From: Methanobacteriota archaeon
GTDB taxonomy: Archaea > Thermoplasmatota > Thermoplasmata > RBG-16-68-12
DNA: 5,996 bases
Reading direction: 5' to 3'
NCBI GenBank assembly: GCA_005878415.1
Contig: VBMM01000001.1
Coordinates: 1 to 5,996 of the forward strand
Below, in pieces: positions 1 to 5,995 of the stretch. The translations under genes were made by a program, and so were the position numbers. The notes beneath the pieces are model-generated. The model worked only from the letters and a program-made list of their open reading frames with translations, was not told the origin of the DNA and made no database searches. Within the stretch, counting starts at the first letter, position 1; every line of letters begins with the position of its first letter.

Positions 1-758
1 GTATAGGTCGCTACAGGGAGCTTCATCTCCTCGTTTAACCTCTTGAGAAGTCGCCGTGTGCTTCTGGACGGCTGCCCTTTGAGGTGCACGAGGATGCACT
101 TTGCGTCATCGTCGAAGCCGTTCTCTACGAGCCGATCGAACATGCCGCCGGTCTCGATCGCGAGGACGAACTTCGCGTCCGCCTCGACGAACTTGACCTT
201 CTCCTTCTCCACGTTGTAGGGGATCGTGTAGCCCGCGTCGCCCACGTCGTCCCGGCAGTTGATCCGTTTGCGTTCTCCGTTTCGCGTGATCTCCTCGAGG
301 GTCAGGTTCCCGATCACGCTCGCTCCGCTCTCTTCCGGTCGGAGTTTGAAGTCCTCTCGCAAGAGTTGGGTGATCACCTCGAGGTCCTCCGCCAGCAGGT
401 TCGACTCGTCCTGCGCGTGGAACTTCGCGATGTCCCAGCCTTCCGAGATGTAGTACATCTCCCTCAGCGTCGAGGACTTATTCTCGCGGATCATGTCGCG
501 GATGAACTCGAGGACGTGCATCGTCCGGAGGAGCATGAGCGCCCCTTTCAGTTTCTTCGCGCTCCGCACGCCCATGAGACTGCCGTACTTCCACACGGAA
601 TGCTTCGAATCGAATCGGATGTTCGCCTTCGTGCGCAGCGGGATCTTCATCTTCGGGATCTGGCCGACGTTGAGTTCCTCGTAGATCTCCTCCGCGATTT
701 TGTAGAGGGCGTCCACGGCCTTGTTTGTCTCTGGTGGGGCGGCCTTCTTCTTACTCAT
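1..758 (-). CDS. top6A: DNA topoisomerase VI subunit A, 3' end outside window (partial)
   Basis: This is the DNA-cleaving subunit of topoisomerase VI, the type IIB enzyme that passes one duplex through a double-strand break; it is homologous to Spo11. The frame opens with ATG at 758 and stays open for 252 codons to the left edge, so about a third of a typical 365-370 residue protein is missing. Residues about 65-140 form the winged-helix (CAP-like) domain; the motif TLREMYYISEGW lies there, and the second Tyr (Y103, bases 450-452) is the expected catalytic residue by family comparison. The Toprim domain starts near residue 195 with AIETGGMFDRL, where E202 is the conserved metal-binding Glu, followed by LVHLKGQPSRSTRRLLKRL. 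The sequence ends at LPVATY, just before the expected Toprim DxD motif. The start overlaps the top6B stop by 8 bases (ATGAGTAA), which indicates co-transcription. Codon third positions are almost all G or C. Identification is secure. Confidence 0.96.
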   Translation of the reverse strand, partial: MSKKKAAPPETNKAVDALYKIAEEIYEELNVGQIPKMKIPLRTKANIRFDSKHSVWKYGSLMGVRSAKKLKGALMLLRTMHVLEFIRDMIRENKSSTLREMYYISEGWDIAKFHAQDESNLLAEDLEVITQLLREDFKLRPEESGASVIGNLTLEEITRNGERKRINCRDDVGDAGYTIPYNVEKEKVKFVEADAKFVLAIETGGMFDRLVENGFDDDAKCILVHLKGQPSRSTRRLLKRLNEEMKLPVATY

Positions 759-3700
759 CGTCGAGTGCCTCCTCCGTCTCATCGTAGTCAATCTCGCCCT
801 CGTCCTCCGCCCCGGGCGCAGGGCCTTCCTCTCCCTCGAAGTCCGCGTAGTTCAGCTCCCAGTCCCCGGGGAGCGGCTCCGCGCCGATCACGAGGCCCGG
901 GTTTATTCCGCTCACGAAGATCTCGGACTCGTCGTACTCCGCCTCATCGAGTCCTTCGAGAGCGAACGAGACAGTTGCCCTCTGCACGGAGTCAATCCGC
1001 TTGAGTTCCCATGTGATTTTCCCGTCGTCGCGTACCTCCGCAGGCTTCGGGTCGAAATCTTTCGCATCGATTCCGCGCGGGAGAAGGAGGTGGACGTTCA
1101 ACTTCTTCCCAGCGTCCGTGAAGTTGTGCACGTTGATCGTGACCGCGTGCCGCCTGCGCTTCTTGTCGTATGCGATGGTGTCATCGATCCAGACGACCCC
1201 CATGATTTTCGTGATCGTCGCGTCGAGCGAGGGCACCTTCTTATTCACGATCTTCGCGGACTTCTCCGCGATCCGCGGCAGGATCAGCTGGACGATCTCG
1301 AACTTCTCTTTCGTCTTCTCGCGGTGGGCCTTCTTCGTGAGGTGCGTTTTGAGGCGTCGTCCGCATTCCTTCAGCGCGAGATCGAGTTCCGTCATGATCT
1401 CGTCGACCGTCGCGACGGCCTCTTTGGCCTCGGACGTGAACGGCACTCTCGTCGAGCAGACATGGACGAGGACGATCGCCGGGCCGAATGGAAGGCCCGA
1501 GCCACCACGTTGTTCGAGGCCGTACCGTCGCCAGTCGACGTTGGCGACGGCTTGGGTCAGGGCGCATCCGCCCGCTTGGTACATCAGCGGGACGCGGTTC
1601 GCAAATCGGAGGACCTCCACGGGTTGGTCCGGCGGGAGGTCGCCGCCGAACACAATTCCGACTTCGACCTGGAATGGGTTGCCGGAGTAGACTGCAGGAT
1701 CGCGCGTGAGGGGAGGCGCATAGAACTCCGGCCTTAGATTTCCGAGAACGTTCTTCAGCCCTCGTTTGATCAACCGTTCCCCGATTGGACTGAGGCAATC
1801 CGTGGGAGGCGCCATCAGCTTCGCGGACTGCATCGCTTCGTGGAGCGCCTTCGCCTCCTCGAGGACGAGGGACTTCGGTTTCATCTCTGGGTCGAGGTTC
1901 GCAGCCCCGCAGATCTCTTTCGCCACCCGCGAGGACACCCGGACGAATTCCTCCTCCAGGAAGGCCGCAAGTTTGTGGGACTTCGTCTCCTTCATCATGG
2001 CCATGAGCGCGCCGAGTTCGATTCCGTGGGGGTGCGGGGGGATCTCCTTCGTCTTGGGCGGGAGTTCCTCCGTAGCGCGCTCGAACACGACCGCCTCGCC
2101 CTCCGGCGGCTGGTAGCTGATTCGCGCGTGGGGATTCACAATTGCGGTGGCTTTCAGGTATTCTGGGACGGATTGCTTCCCACCGACTAGGCGGCCTTTG
2201 AGCGGAATCTCAACCCTCGTTCCATGGATTTGCTCTCGGACTACGAAGTCCTCGGATACGACGGTGGGTCGATTCTTCTTTGTATCCAAGATGAGATCGA
2301 CTTGATACGCCACATCCATCTCGGCGGTCTTCGAAATGATTCTCGTGGGCTTGCCCGTGGTGAGCTGACCGTACATCACGGCACCAGAGATACCAAGCCC
2401 TTGCGCGCCGCGTGCCTGCCTGCGGCTATGGAATCGAGACCCGTACAGCAATCGTCCGAATACATTGGGAACCTCTTTCTTGACGATTCCTGGCCCGTTG
2501 TCTTCTACCTGCGCGAGGAACTCGTCTTTGTCCACTTTGGACAGTTCCACCCGAACGTCGGGAAGGATTTCGGCCTCTTCGCAGGCGTCAAGACTATTGT
2601 GGAGAAAAATGACACCTCTTCCGCCAAGGAATTTTTCGCAGCCGGGAACACTGAAGTCGTAGACAAAGGGGCTCGCCGACTCAACCCTTCGGATTGAGCG
2701 GACCTGGAGGAAACCTACGTCTCCGAAAATGAGTCTCTCCAGAAATCGTCTTTGACCGCGAAGTTCGGGTGGCGCATCCGTCCTCGCGTATTCGTCGGCT
2801 TGTCCGAGGGCCTCGGCGAACTTCGACACGGTGTAGTGCGGCCGGGATTTCATGTCCTTGTAAAGCGGAGTGTTGTACGAGTTGACGGGATTCAACCCCT
2901 GGATTACTTTGCGAAAGCCTGTTTCTTCCAATGGCAACCAGAATAGAGGCGATTTCGGTTGTCCTTGCGGACCAATGCTCCCGTAAATGAAGAGACTGTA
3001 AGTTTCCTTGCAAGCGCTTCGATGACCTTGGGGGAATGTGCGGCTGGTCGCTGGTCGGTTGCTGAGACTGAATGCCTTACCGAACGACGCCAGGAGAGTC
3101 GACAGGCCTGAAACGAGCTCGCCGCTTACGGTCGAGACGCTGATCTTCTGGGCGCCGCGGTGTCCGTCCCCGTCGATATACCCTTGGATGAACGCTTCCT
3201 GGAGTTCGCGGGAGACGTTGAAGACCAAGTCGGGGACACGTTTCGTCCCTGCTCGGTCGCCACACCGGAAATTGTCGCGAAGAACCCACGAAAGGATCTT
3301 CGAATACACTTTGACGCACACGGCCGTCTTGTGCGCAGGCACCGCCGAGACCCGAGTCTCCGGGCCGAATGCCTGGACGACCAGGCGTTTGGTCTCCTCG
3401 ATAAGATTCCTTTCATGAGCGCCGAAACTGAGGAAGATTGTGGCGTCGAGTCGTGTTCCTTCTGCGGCGTACAAGCCTAGGAACCGCATCAGTTCGTGCG
3501 TGACGGGGAGGACGACCGGCAGGCGGCTCTTCCCGAATCGGACATTCATGCGGGCGTTGGACGGGATGGAAAGCTTTCGACTCCGTATGTACTCGAGCGG
3601 CACAAAATCGAAGCGCTTCCAATCGCGCGGCACGCCCGGCAACGCCTGCGACATGCCATGAATCATGATCGATTTGGCCCGATCACTGTGTAATGACATC

Positions 3701-4272
3701 AGCCAAGGTCTCAGGTCTATCTCTTCAACGCCCGGGCCCAGTCCAATTTCGCGATTCGGCACAACGACGTAGTCGTCAGCTCGAAGGTCCTCGACTCGAA
3801 AGGCCACAATGCGCCCGTCAGAGAGTGCGAAGACCGAGTGAGAGCCAGTCACCGTGACCTTTCTGCCGCCTGTGAGTTCCAGTTCGTCAAGCGGGCCATG
3901 GAGCCGGTGGCGGTGTGCCATCACCGCGGCGCGAAAACCAACTTTCAACGTCGAGTCATCATAGGCAAGAACTTGGCAATCAGCCAGCGGAACCGAAATC
4001 CTCTCCGGCTCATCCGATTTTTCTCCGAGTTGCTCCCTTACTTTCTCGTCAATGAACTCCCCGATCGGAACGAGTCTTGTCCAACCGTCCTGGCGCACGA
4101 TGACCGGTTCGTCATGTTCCACGGAGTTGTCCACAGCTTCCTTCACGACAGTGAGGAGCGCCTTTGTCGCCGAGTCGTAGCCCAGGATTTGCTTGTTTCT
4201 CTCGAAGAACTCGGAGACGCTGATCTCGCGCTGCTTCTTCGCGAGCTCCTCGGCGATCGAGGTCGAGGGCAT
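751..4272 (-). CDS. top6B: DNA topoisomerase VI subunit B, intein-containing precursor
   Basis: This is the ATPase subunit of topoisomerase VI; it dimerises on ATP binding to gate strand passage by Top6A. The precursor has 1173 residues: extein 1-49, intein 50-559, extein 560-1173, giving a 663-residue mature protein. Visible GHKL motifs are the N-box KEAVDN|SLDA (E45, N49; split by the intein), the G1 box DNGPGI (591-596), the ATP-lid/G2 region RGAQGLGISGA (621-631) and HGTRVEI (683-689). A helix-two-turn-helix region follows (about 745-815), then the transducer domain (about 820-1020), with the ATP-sensing Lys probably K950 in PFTSEAKEAVA. Residues about 1030-1140 resemble the Ig-like C-terminal domain of methanosarcinal Top6B, ending in VSGINPGLVIGAEPLPGDWEL. 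The last 33 residues form an acidic tail (16 Asp/Glu). The ATG start is supported by a Shine-Dalgarno sequence GGTGAT and an upstream TATA-like box. The gene is followed by top6A with an 8-base overlap. Confidence 0.97.
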   Translation of the reverse strand: MPSTSIAEELAKKQREISVSEFFERNKQILGYDSATKALLTVVKEAVDNSVEHDEPVIVRQDGWTRLVPIGEFIDEKVREQLGEKSDEPERISVPLADCQVLAYDDSTLKVGFRAAVMAHRHRLHGPLDELELTGGRKVTVTGSHSVFALSDGRIVAFRVEDLRADDYVVVPNREIGLGPGVEEIDLRPWLMSLHSDRAKSIMIHGMSQALPGVPRDWKRFDFVPLEYIRSRKLSIPSNARMNVRFGKSRLPVVLPVTHELMRFLGLYAAEGTRLDATIFLSFGAHERNLIEETKRLVVQAFGPETRVSAVPAHKTAVCVKVYSKILSWVLRDNFRCGDRAGTKRVPDLVFNVSRELQEAFIQGYIDGDGHRGAQKISVSTVSGELVSGLSTLLASFGKAFSLSNRPATSRTFPQGHRSACKETYSLFIYGSIGPQGQPKSPLFWLPLEETGFRKVIQGLNPVNSYNTPLYKDMKSRPHYTVSKFAEALGQADEYARTDAPPELRGQRRFLERLIFGDVGFLQVRSIRRVESASPFVYDFSVPGCEKFLGGRGVIFLHNSLDACEEAEILPDVRVELSKVDKDEFLAQVEDNGPGIVKKEVPNVFGRLLYGSRFHSRRQARGAQGLGISGAVMYGQLTTGKPTRIISKTAEMDVAYQVDLILDTKKNRPTVVSEDFVVREQIHGTRVEIPLKGRLVGGKQSVPEYLKATAIVNPHARISYQPPEGEAVVFERATEELPPKTKEIPPHPHGIELGALMAMMKETKSHKLAAFLEEEFVRVSSRVAKEICGAANLDPEMKPKSLVLEEAKALHEAMQSAKLMAPPTDCLSPIGERLIKRGLKNVLGNLRPEFYAPPLTRDPAVYSGNPFQVEVGIVFGGDLPPDQPVEVLRFANRVPLMYQAGGCALTQAVANVDWRRYGLEQRGGSGLPFGPAIVLVHVCSTRVPFTSEAKEAVATVDEIMTELDLALKECGRRLKTHLTKKAHREKTKEKFEIVQLILPRIAEKSAKIVNKKVPSLDATITKIMGVVWIDDTIAYDKKRRRHAVTINVHNFTDAGKKLNVHLLLPRGIDAKDFDPKPAEVRDDGKITWELKRIDSVQRATVSFALEGLDEAEYDESEIFVSGINPGLVIGAEPLPGDWELNYADFEGEEGPAPGAEDEGEIDYDETEEALDDE
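768..775 (-). promoter_or_regulatory. Shine-Dalgarno sequence for top6A inside the end of top6B
   Basis: GGAGGAGG on the minus strand lies 9 bases upstream of the top6A ATG, inside the coding sequence for the acidic tail of Top6B. It is strongly complementary to the archaeal 16S rRNA 3' end. It supports the ATG at 758 as the real start and suggests that ribosomes can initiate top6A directly, as well as by coupling through the overlapping stop. Confidence 0.7.
2596..4125 (-). mobile_element. Intein with LAGLIDADG homing endonuclease, in the Top6B ATP-binding N-box
   Basis: An in-frame protein-splicing element of 510 residues (precursor residues 50-559). Block A begins with Ser at the splice junction (SVEHDEPVIVR). 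Block B is VTVTGSHSVF with the TxxH motif T142-H145. The endonuclease core has two LAGLIDADG motifs: LMRFLGLYAAEG (261-272, bases 3457-3492) and FIQGYIDGDGH (361-371, bases 3160-3192); both acidic catalytic positions (E271, D369) are present. Block F is VYDFSVPGCEKF (537-548). Block G ends in Leu-His-Asn (557-559) and is followed by Ser560 as the +1 nucleophile. Removing it restores VDN|SLDACEEAEILPD, an uninterrupted Top6B N-box, which fixes both boundaries. All canonical splicing residues are present, so splicing is predicted to be functional, and the endonuclease looks intact. Codon third positions are often A or T (9 of 20 and 10 of 20 in bases 4021-4080 and 3961-4020). Inteins in haloarchaeal Top6B are recalled from the literature; whether they share this site was not checked. 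Confidence 0.95.
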
Positions 4273-4275
4273 GCA

Positions 4276-4281
4276 ATCACC
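4276..4281 (-). promoter_or_regulatory. Shine-Dalgarno sequence for top6B
   Basis: GGTGAT on the minus strand, 3 bases before the ATG at 4272. It matches the 3' part of the full consensus GGAGGTGAT, so the short gap is normal. It supports the chosen start and implies a leadered transcript. Confidence 0.6.
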
Positions 4282-4342
4282 CGGTACGGCTCACGAGAAC
4301 GCGGGGCGTTCCCATCCCGGGGTCCCGCATGTTTGGGGCTGC

Positions 4343-4351
4343 CATTTAAGG
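4343..4351 (-). promoter_or_regulatory. Putative TATA box (with purine-rich BRE) for top6B-top6A
   Basis: CCTTAAATG on the minus strand is the most A/T-rich stretch of the 173-base gap before top6B, and it is preceded by the purine-rich AGGAAA that would fit a TFB recognition element. With the usual 25-27 base spacing, transcription would start near 4321 and leave a leader of about 50 bases, consistent with the Shine-Dalgarno sequence seen before the ATG. The match to the archaeal TATA consensus is only moderate. Confidence 0.45.
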
Positions 4352-4445
4352 TTTCCTAAGAGAACGTGCCCGGCCGATTCCATGGAGGGAGAGGCTATCA
4401 ACCTGCCGGGTGGGGGTGAGCGAAAGTGCACGATGGCGGACGCCC

Positions 4446-5447
4446 TTATTCCTCGAAGACGGCCCCGCACTTGGGGCACTTCTCGTCGTCCTCGCCCACG
4501 TCGGCGCCGCAGTTCGTGCACGTGAACGCCGCGGCCTTCGACGCCTTGCCGCCGGGATCCGCGGGTTTATCCACGACCTTGTCGCCGGGTTTCGGCAAGG
4601 GCTTCTCCTTCGGGATCAGCGGCTCCTTGCCGAGCATCCGCGCCCGGTTTTCCCGCATCCGGATCGTGTACCACCACATGAACAGGATGACGAAGTAGAA
4701 GAGCGCGGGGAAGGTCATCGAGATCCCCGTATAGTACGTGAAGAATCCGTAGAACGCCGTGCCGGACGCCGTGATCGGCCCGAAGTCGGACGGCGTGTAG
4801 GTCCAGTTCCCGCGCTTGTCCGTCACGGAGAACGCGTAGCCGTAAATCGATCCGCCGAGCGGCAGGGTCGCCTCGTACCACGTGCCGTTGCGGGGGTTCG
4901 TCGAGCTGTTCGTCCCCGGACTGTACGCCATCGAGAACGCGGGCTGGGTCCCGGAGACGCCATCGATTACGGTGAGATTCAGGGAGACGGTGTAATTCAG
5001 GTACGAATCGTTGACGGTCGTGATGAGCCTCACGCGGAACGTGAAGTCCCGGTTCGGGTCCGCGTGGTACGGCGCGACGGTGCCGTTCGCGAGGGCCATC
5101 GTCGGGGCCGAGAACGGGACGGCCGCGCTGCTCAGCTCGACGGGCTCGGCCTGGGCGAGGAGCGCCTGCGTCGCCATGCCCCCGGCGAGGAGCGTCGCGA
5201 TCACGAAGATGGGCAGCGCGTTCAGCGCGAAATGCCGCATCCGTCGCTCGCCGAAGTAGTACGGGACGAGGAACACGGTGAGGGGCATGAGGAACAGGAT
5301 CAGGCACGCTAGCGAGCTCGCCGTGAGCAGGTACAGTTCCGCGACGAGGCCGCCGAGGACCAATATGTACAGGACTCGGAAATAGGGCGTCCCGCGGAAA
5401 GCGCGGGCCTTCGCAAAGATGCGTGCCAGGGCCTCCTGGGAAGTCAC
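4446..5447 (-). CDS. Four-helix membrane protein with glycosylation-rich external domain and C-terminal zinc ribbon, function unknown
   Basis: A 333-residue protein I cannot assign to a named family. Three hydrophobic segments lie near the N-terminus (about 24-43, 45-64 and 75-97). A polar region of about 140 residues (98-237) looks rich in beta strand and may be an Ig-like sandwich, judging from the SVTDKRGNWTY segment. It holds seven N-x-S/T sequons (N121, N146, N151, N157, N180, N187, N214). A fourth segment (about 240-262) is followed by a Lys/Pro-rich linker and a zinc ribbon with C310-C313 and C324-C327 (CxxC-x10-CxxC). Basic residues at the N-terminus and in the loop after helix 2 (GERRMRH) predict an internal N-terminus, an external sequon domain and a cytoplasmic zinc ribbon. 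The start is GTG at 5447, chosen because a TATA-like box sits about 28 bases upstream, as expected for a leaderless mRNA. Membrane proteins ending in a zinc ribbon are frequent in Thermoplasmatota. A sensor or scaffold role is possible but only a guess. Confidence 0.85.
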   Translation of the reverse strand: MTSQEALARIFAKARAFRGTPYFRVLYILVLGGLVAELYLLTASSLACLILFLMPLTVFLVPYYFGERRMRHFALNALPIFVIATLLAGGMATQALLAQAEPVELSSAAVPFSAPTMALANGTVAPYHADPNRDFTFRVRLITTVNDSYLNYTVSLNLTVIDGVSGTQPAFSMAYSPGTNSSTNPRNGTWYEATLPLGGSIYGYAFSVTDKRGNWTYTPSDFGPITASGTAFYGFFTYYTGISMTFPALFYFVILFMWWYTIRMRENRARMLGKEPLIPKEKPLPKPGDKVVDKPADPGGKASKAAAFTCTNCGADVGEDDEKCPKCGAVFEE

Positions 5448-5470
5448 GGAACCGCGCGATGCGGCCGTCT

Positions 5471-5480
5471 CGATAAATAG
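5471..5480 (-). promoter_or_regulatory. Putative TATA box for the zinc-ribbon membrane protein gene
   Basis: CTATTTATCG on the minus strand lies in the 39-base gap between the preceding stop codon (5487-5489) and the GTG at 5447. Its centre is about 28 bases from that GTG, so transcription should begin at or within a few bases of the start codon. No Shine-Dalgarno sequence is seen before the GTG, which agrees with a leaderless transcript and separates this gene from the small-gene pair upstream. Confidence 0.5.
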
Positions 5481-5486
5481 TTGCGC

Positions 5487-5711
5487 CTAACGCCGGAGGA
5501 TTTCTCGGAGGGAGCCCGCCTCGTAGTACGACTGCGCCAGGAGGGCGGCCTCCCGCGGGGGCATGCCTCCGGCCTCGAGCGTCTCGCGGAACCGTCGCAC
5601 GCCCTGCCTCCGGCGAGATTGGAACCGGAGGAACGTCAGCCCGAACCGGATCGTCAGCCCGGGCAACGCCGCCATGAGCACGACGGGGAAGCGGTCGCCG
5701 GTGTCCGCCAT
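5487..5711 (-). CDS. Small basic protein with N-terminal hydrophobic segment, function unknown
   Basis: A 74-residue protein if read from the ATG at 5711; the GTG just before it (5714) would add one residue. I do not recognise it by name. Counting from the ATG, residues about 8-26 are hydrophobic (PVVLMAALPGLTIRFGLTF, one Arg) and could be a membrane anchor or an amphipathic helix. A strongly basic segment follows (FQSRRRQGVRRFR), then a helical C-terminus with GGMPPREAALLAQSYYEAG and an SLREIL ending. The upstream gene's TGA overlaps this start (GTGATG), so the two are almost certainly co-transcribed and translationally coupled. A real gene is supported by the tight coupling and by strong G/C third positions. 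Short archaeal proteins with a similar GLPPEAA-type motif are known to me only as hypothetical proteins. Confidence 0.75.
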   Translation of the reverse strand: MADTGDRFPVVLMAALPGLTIRFGLTFLRFQSRRRQGVRRFRETLEAGGMPPREAALLAQSYYEAGSLREILRR

Positions 5712-5995
5712 CACTCTTCGTCCTTGTGGCGCTTCCCGACGGCCTTCGCGATGATCCCGCCCAGGTTCAGCGACGACATGTACTGCTCCGTGAGCTTGAA
5801 CGCCTGCTCCTCCGTCATGCCGCTCTTCTTCAGGGTGCTGTAGAAGTCCGCCACCGCGGCCCCGAACTTCGCCGACGCGTCCTTTCCGTAGATCGAGTCC
5901 GTGAGGCTGTTCAATAGCGCCGGAATCTTCTCCGACGCGACCTCGAACATCTCCTTCATCTCCTCCGGCCTCACTCGGTGTTTCTCCTCAGTCAT
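5711..5995 (-). CDS. Small helical protein, function unknown; start is at the window edge
   Basis: A 94-residue soluble protein that appears complete from the ATG at 5995, one base from the window edge, so an earlier start outside the window cannot be excluded. It has no membrane segment or Cys and looks almost wholly alpha-helical. It opens with a charged segment (MTEEKHRVRPEEMKEMFEVA) and continues with an amphipathic helical middle. The C-terminal motif is KSGMTEEQAFKLTEQYMSSL, then NLGGIIAKAVGK and a charged end. Proteins with a similar GM-EEQA-L-Y ending occur as hypothetical proteins in other euryarchaea, as far as I recall, but I know of no assigned function. Its TGA overlaps the start of the next small gene, with which it shares the GM-x4-A-x2-L-x3-Y pattern. 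Confidence 0.8.
   Translation of the reverse strand: MTEEKHRVRPEEMKEMFEVASEKIPALLNSLTDSIYGKDASAKFGAAVADFYSTLKKSGMTEEQAFKLTEQYMSSLNLGGIIAKAVGKRHKDEE

Noticed and set aside
84..1737. Two long plus-strand open frames (84-1004 and 721-1737) antisense to top6A and top6B
   Set aside because: They run opposite to strongly conserved topoisomerase genes, their translations are rich in Arg, Asp, Leu and Val without domain motifs, and such antisense frames are expected in G+C-rich DNA with strong third-position bias.
2596..4125. A free-standing homing endonuclease gene inserted in top6B
   Set aside because: The frame is continuous with Top6B on both sides and has all the splicing blocks with precise Ser and His-Asn/Ser junctions, so it is an intein.
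751..4272. Top6B frame considered as gyrase B, MutL or Hsp90
   Set aside because: These share the GHKL fold, but the helix-two-turn-helix region, the transducer with PFTSEAK, the C-terminal domain and the overlapping top6A are specific to topoisomerase VI.
4301..4328. Possible hairpin in the top6B leader (GCGGG at 4301-4305 and CCCGC at 4324-4328)
   Set aside because: A five-pair stem with an 18-base loop is expected by chance in G+C-rich DNA, and its outer arm lies beyond the predicted transcript start.
4295..4366. Repeated GAGAACG at 4295-4301 and 4360-4366 on either side of the putative TATA box, as a possible operator
   Set aside because: Only seven bases match, the spacing is 65 bases and there is no internal symmetry, so chance is a sufficient explanation.
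4273..4445. Small gene, RNA gene or terminator in the gap between top6B and the membrane protein gene
   Set aside because: No frame with its own start and plausible composition fits without overlapping a real gene, there is no T-run typical of archaeal termination after the stop at 4446, and no tRNA-like or box C/D-like structure was recognised.
4410..5312. Plus-strand open frame of 300 codons opposite the zinc-ribbon membrane protein
   Set aside because: The product is an Arg/Glu/Val-rich, low-complexity translation, whereas the minus strand gives clear membrane helices, sequons and a zinc ribbon.
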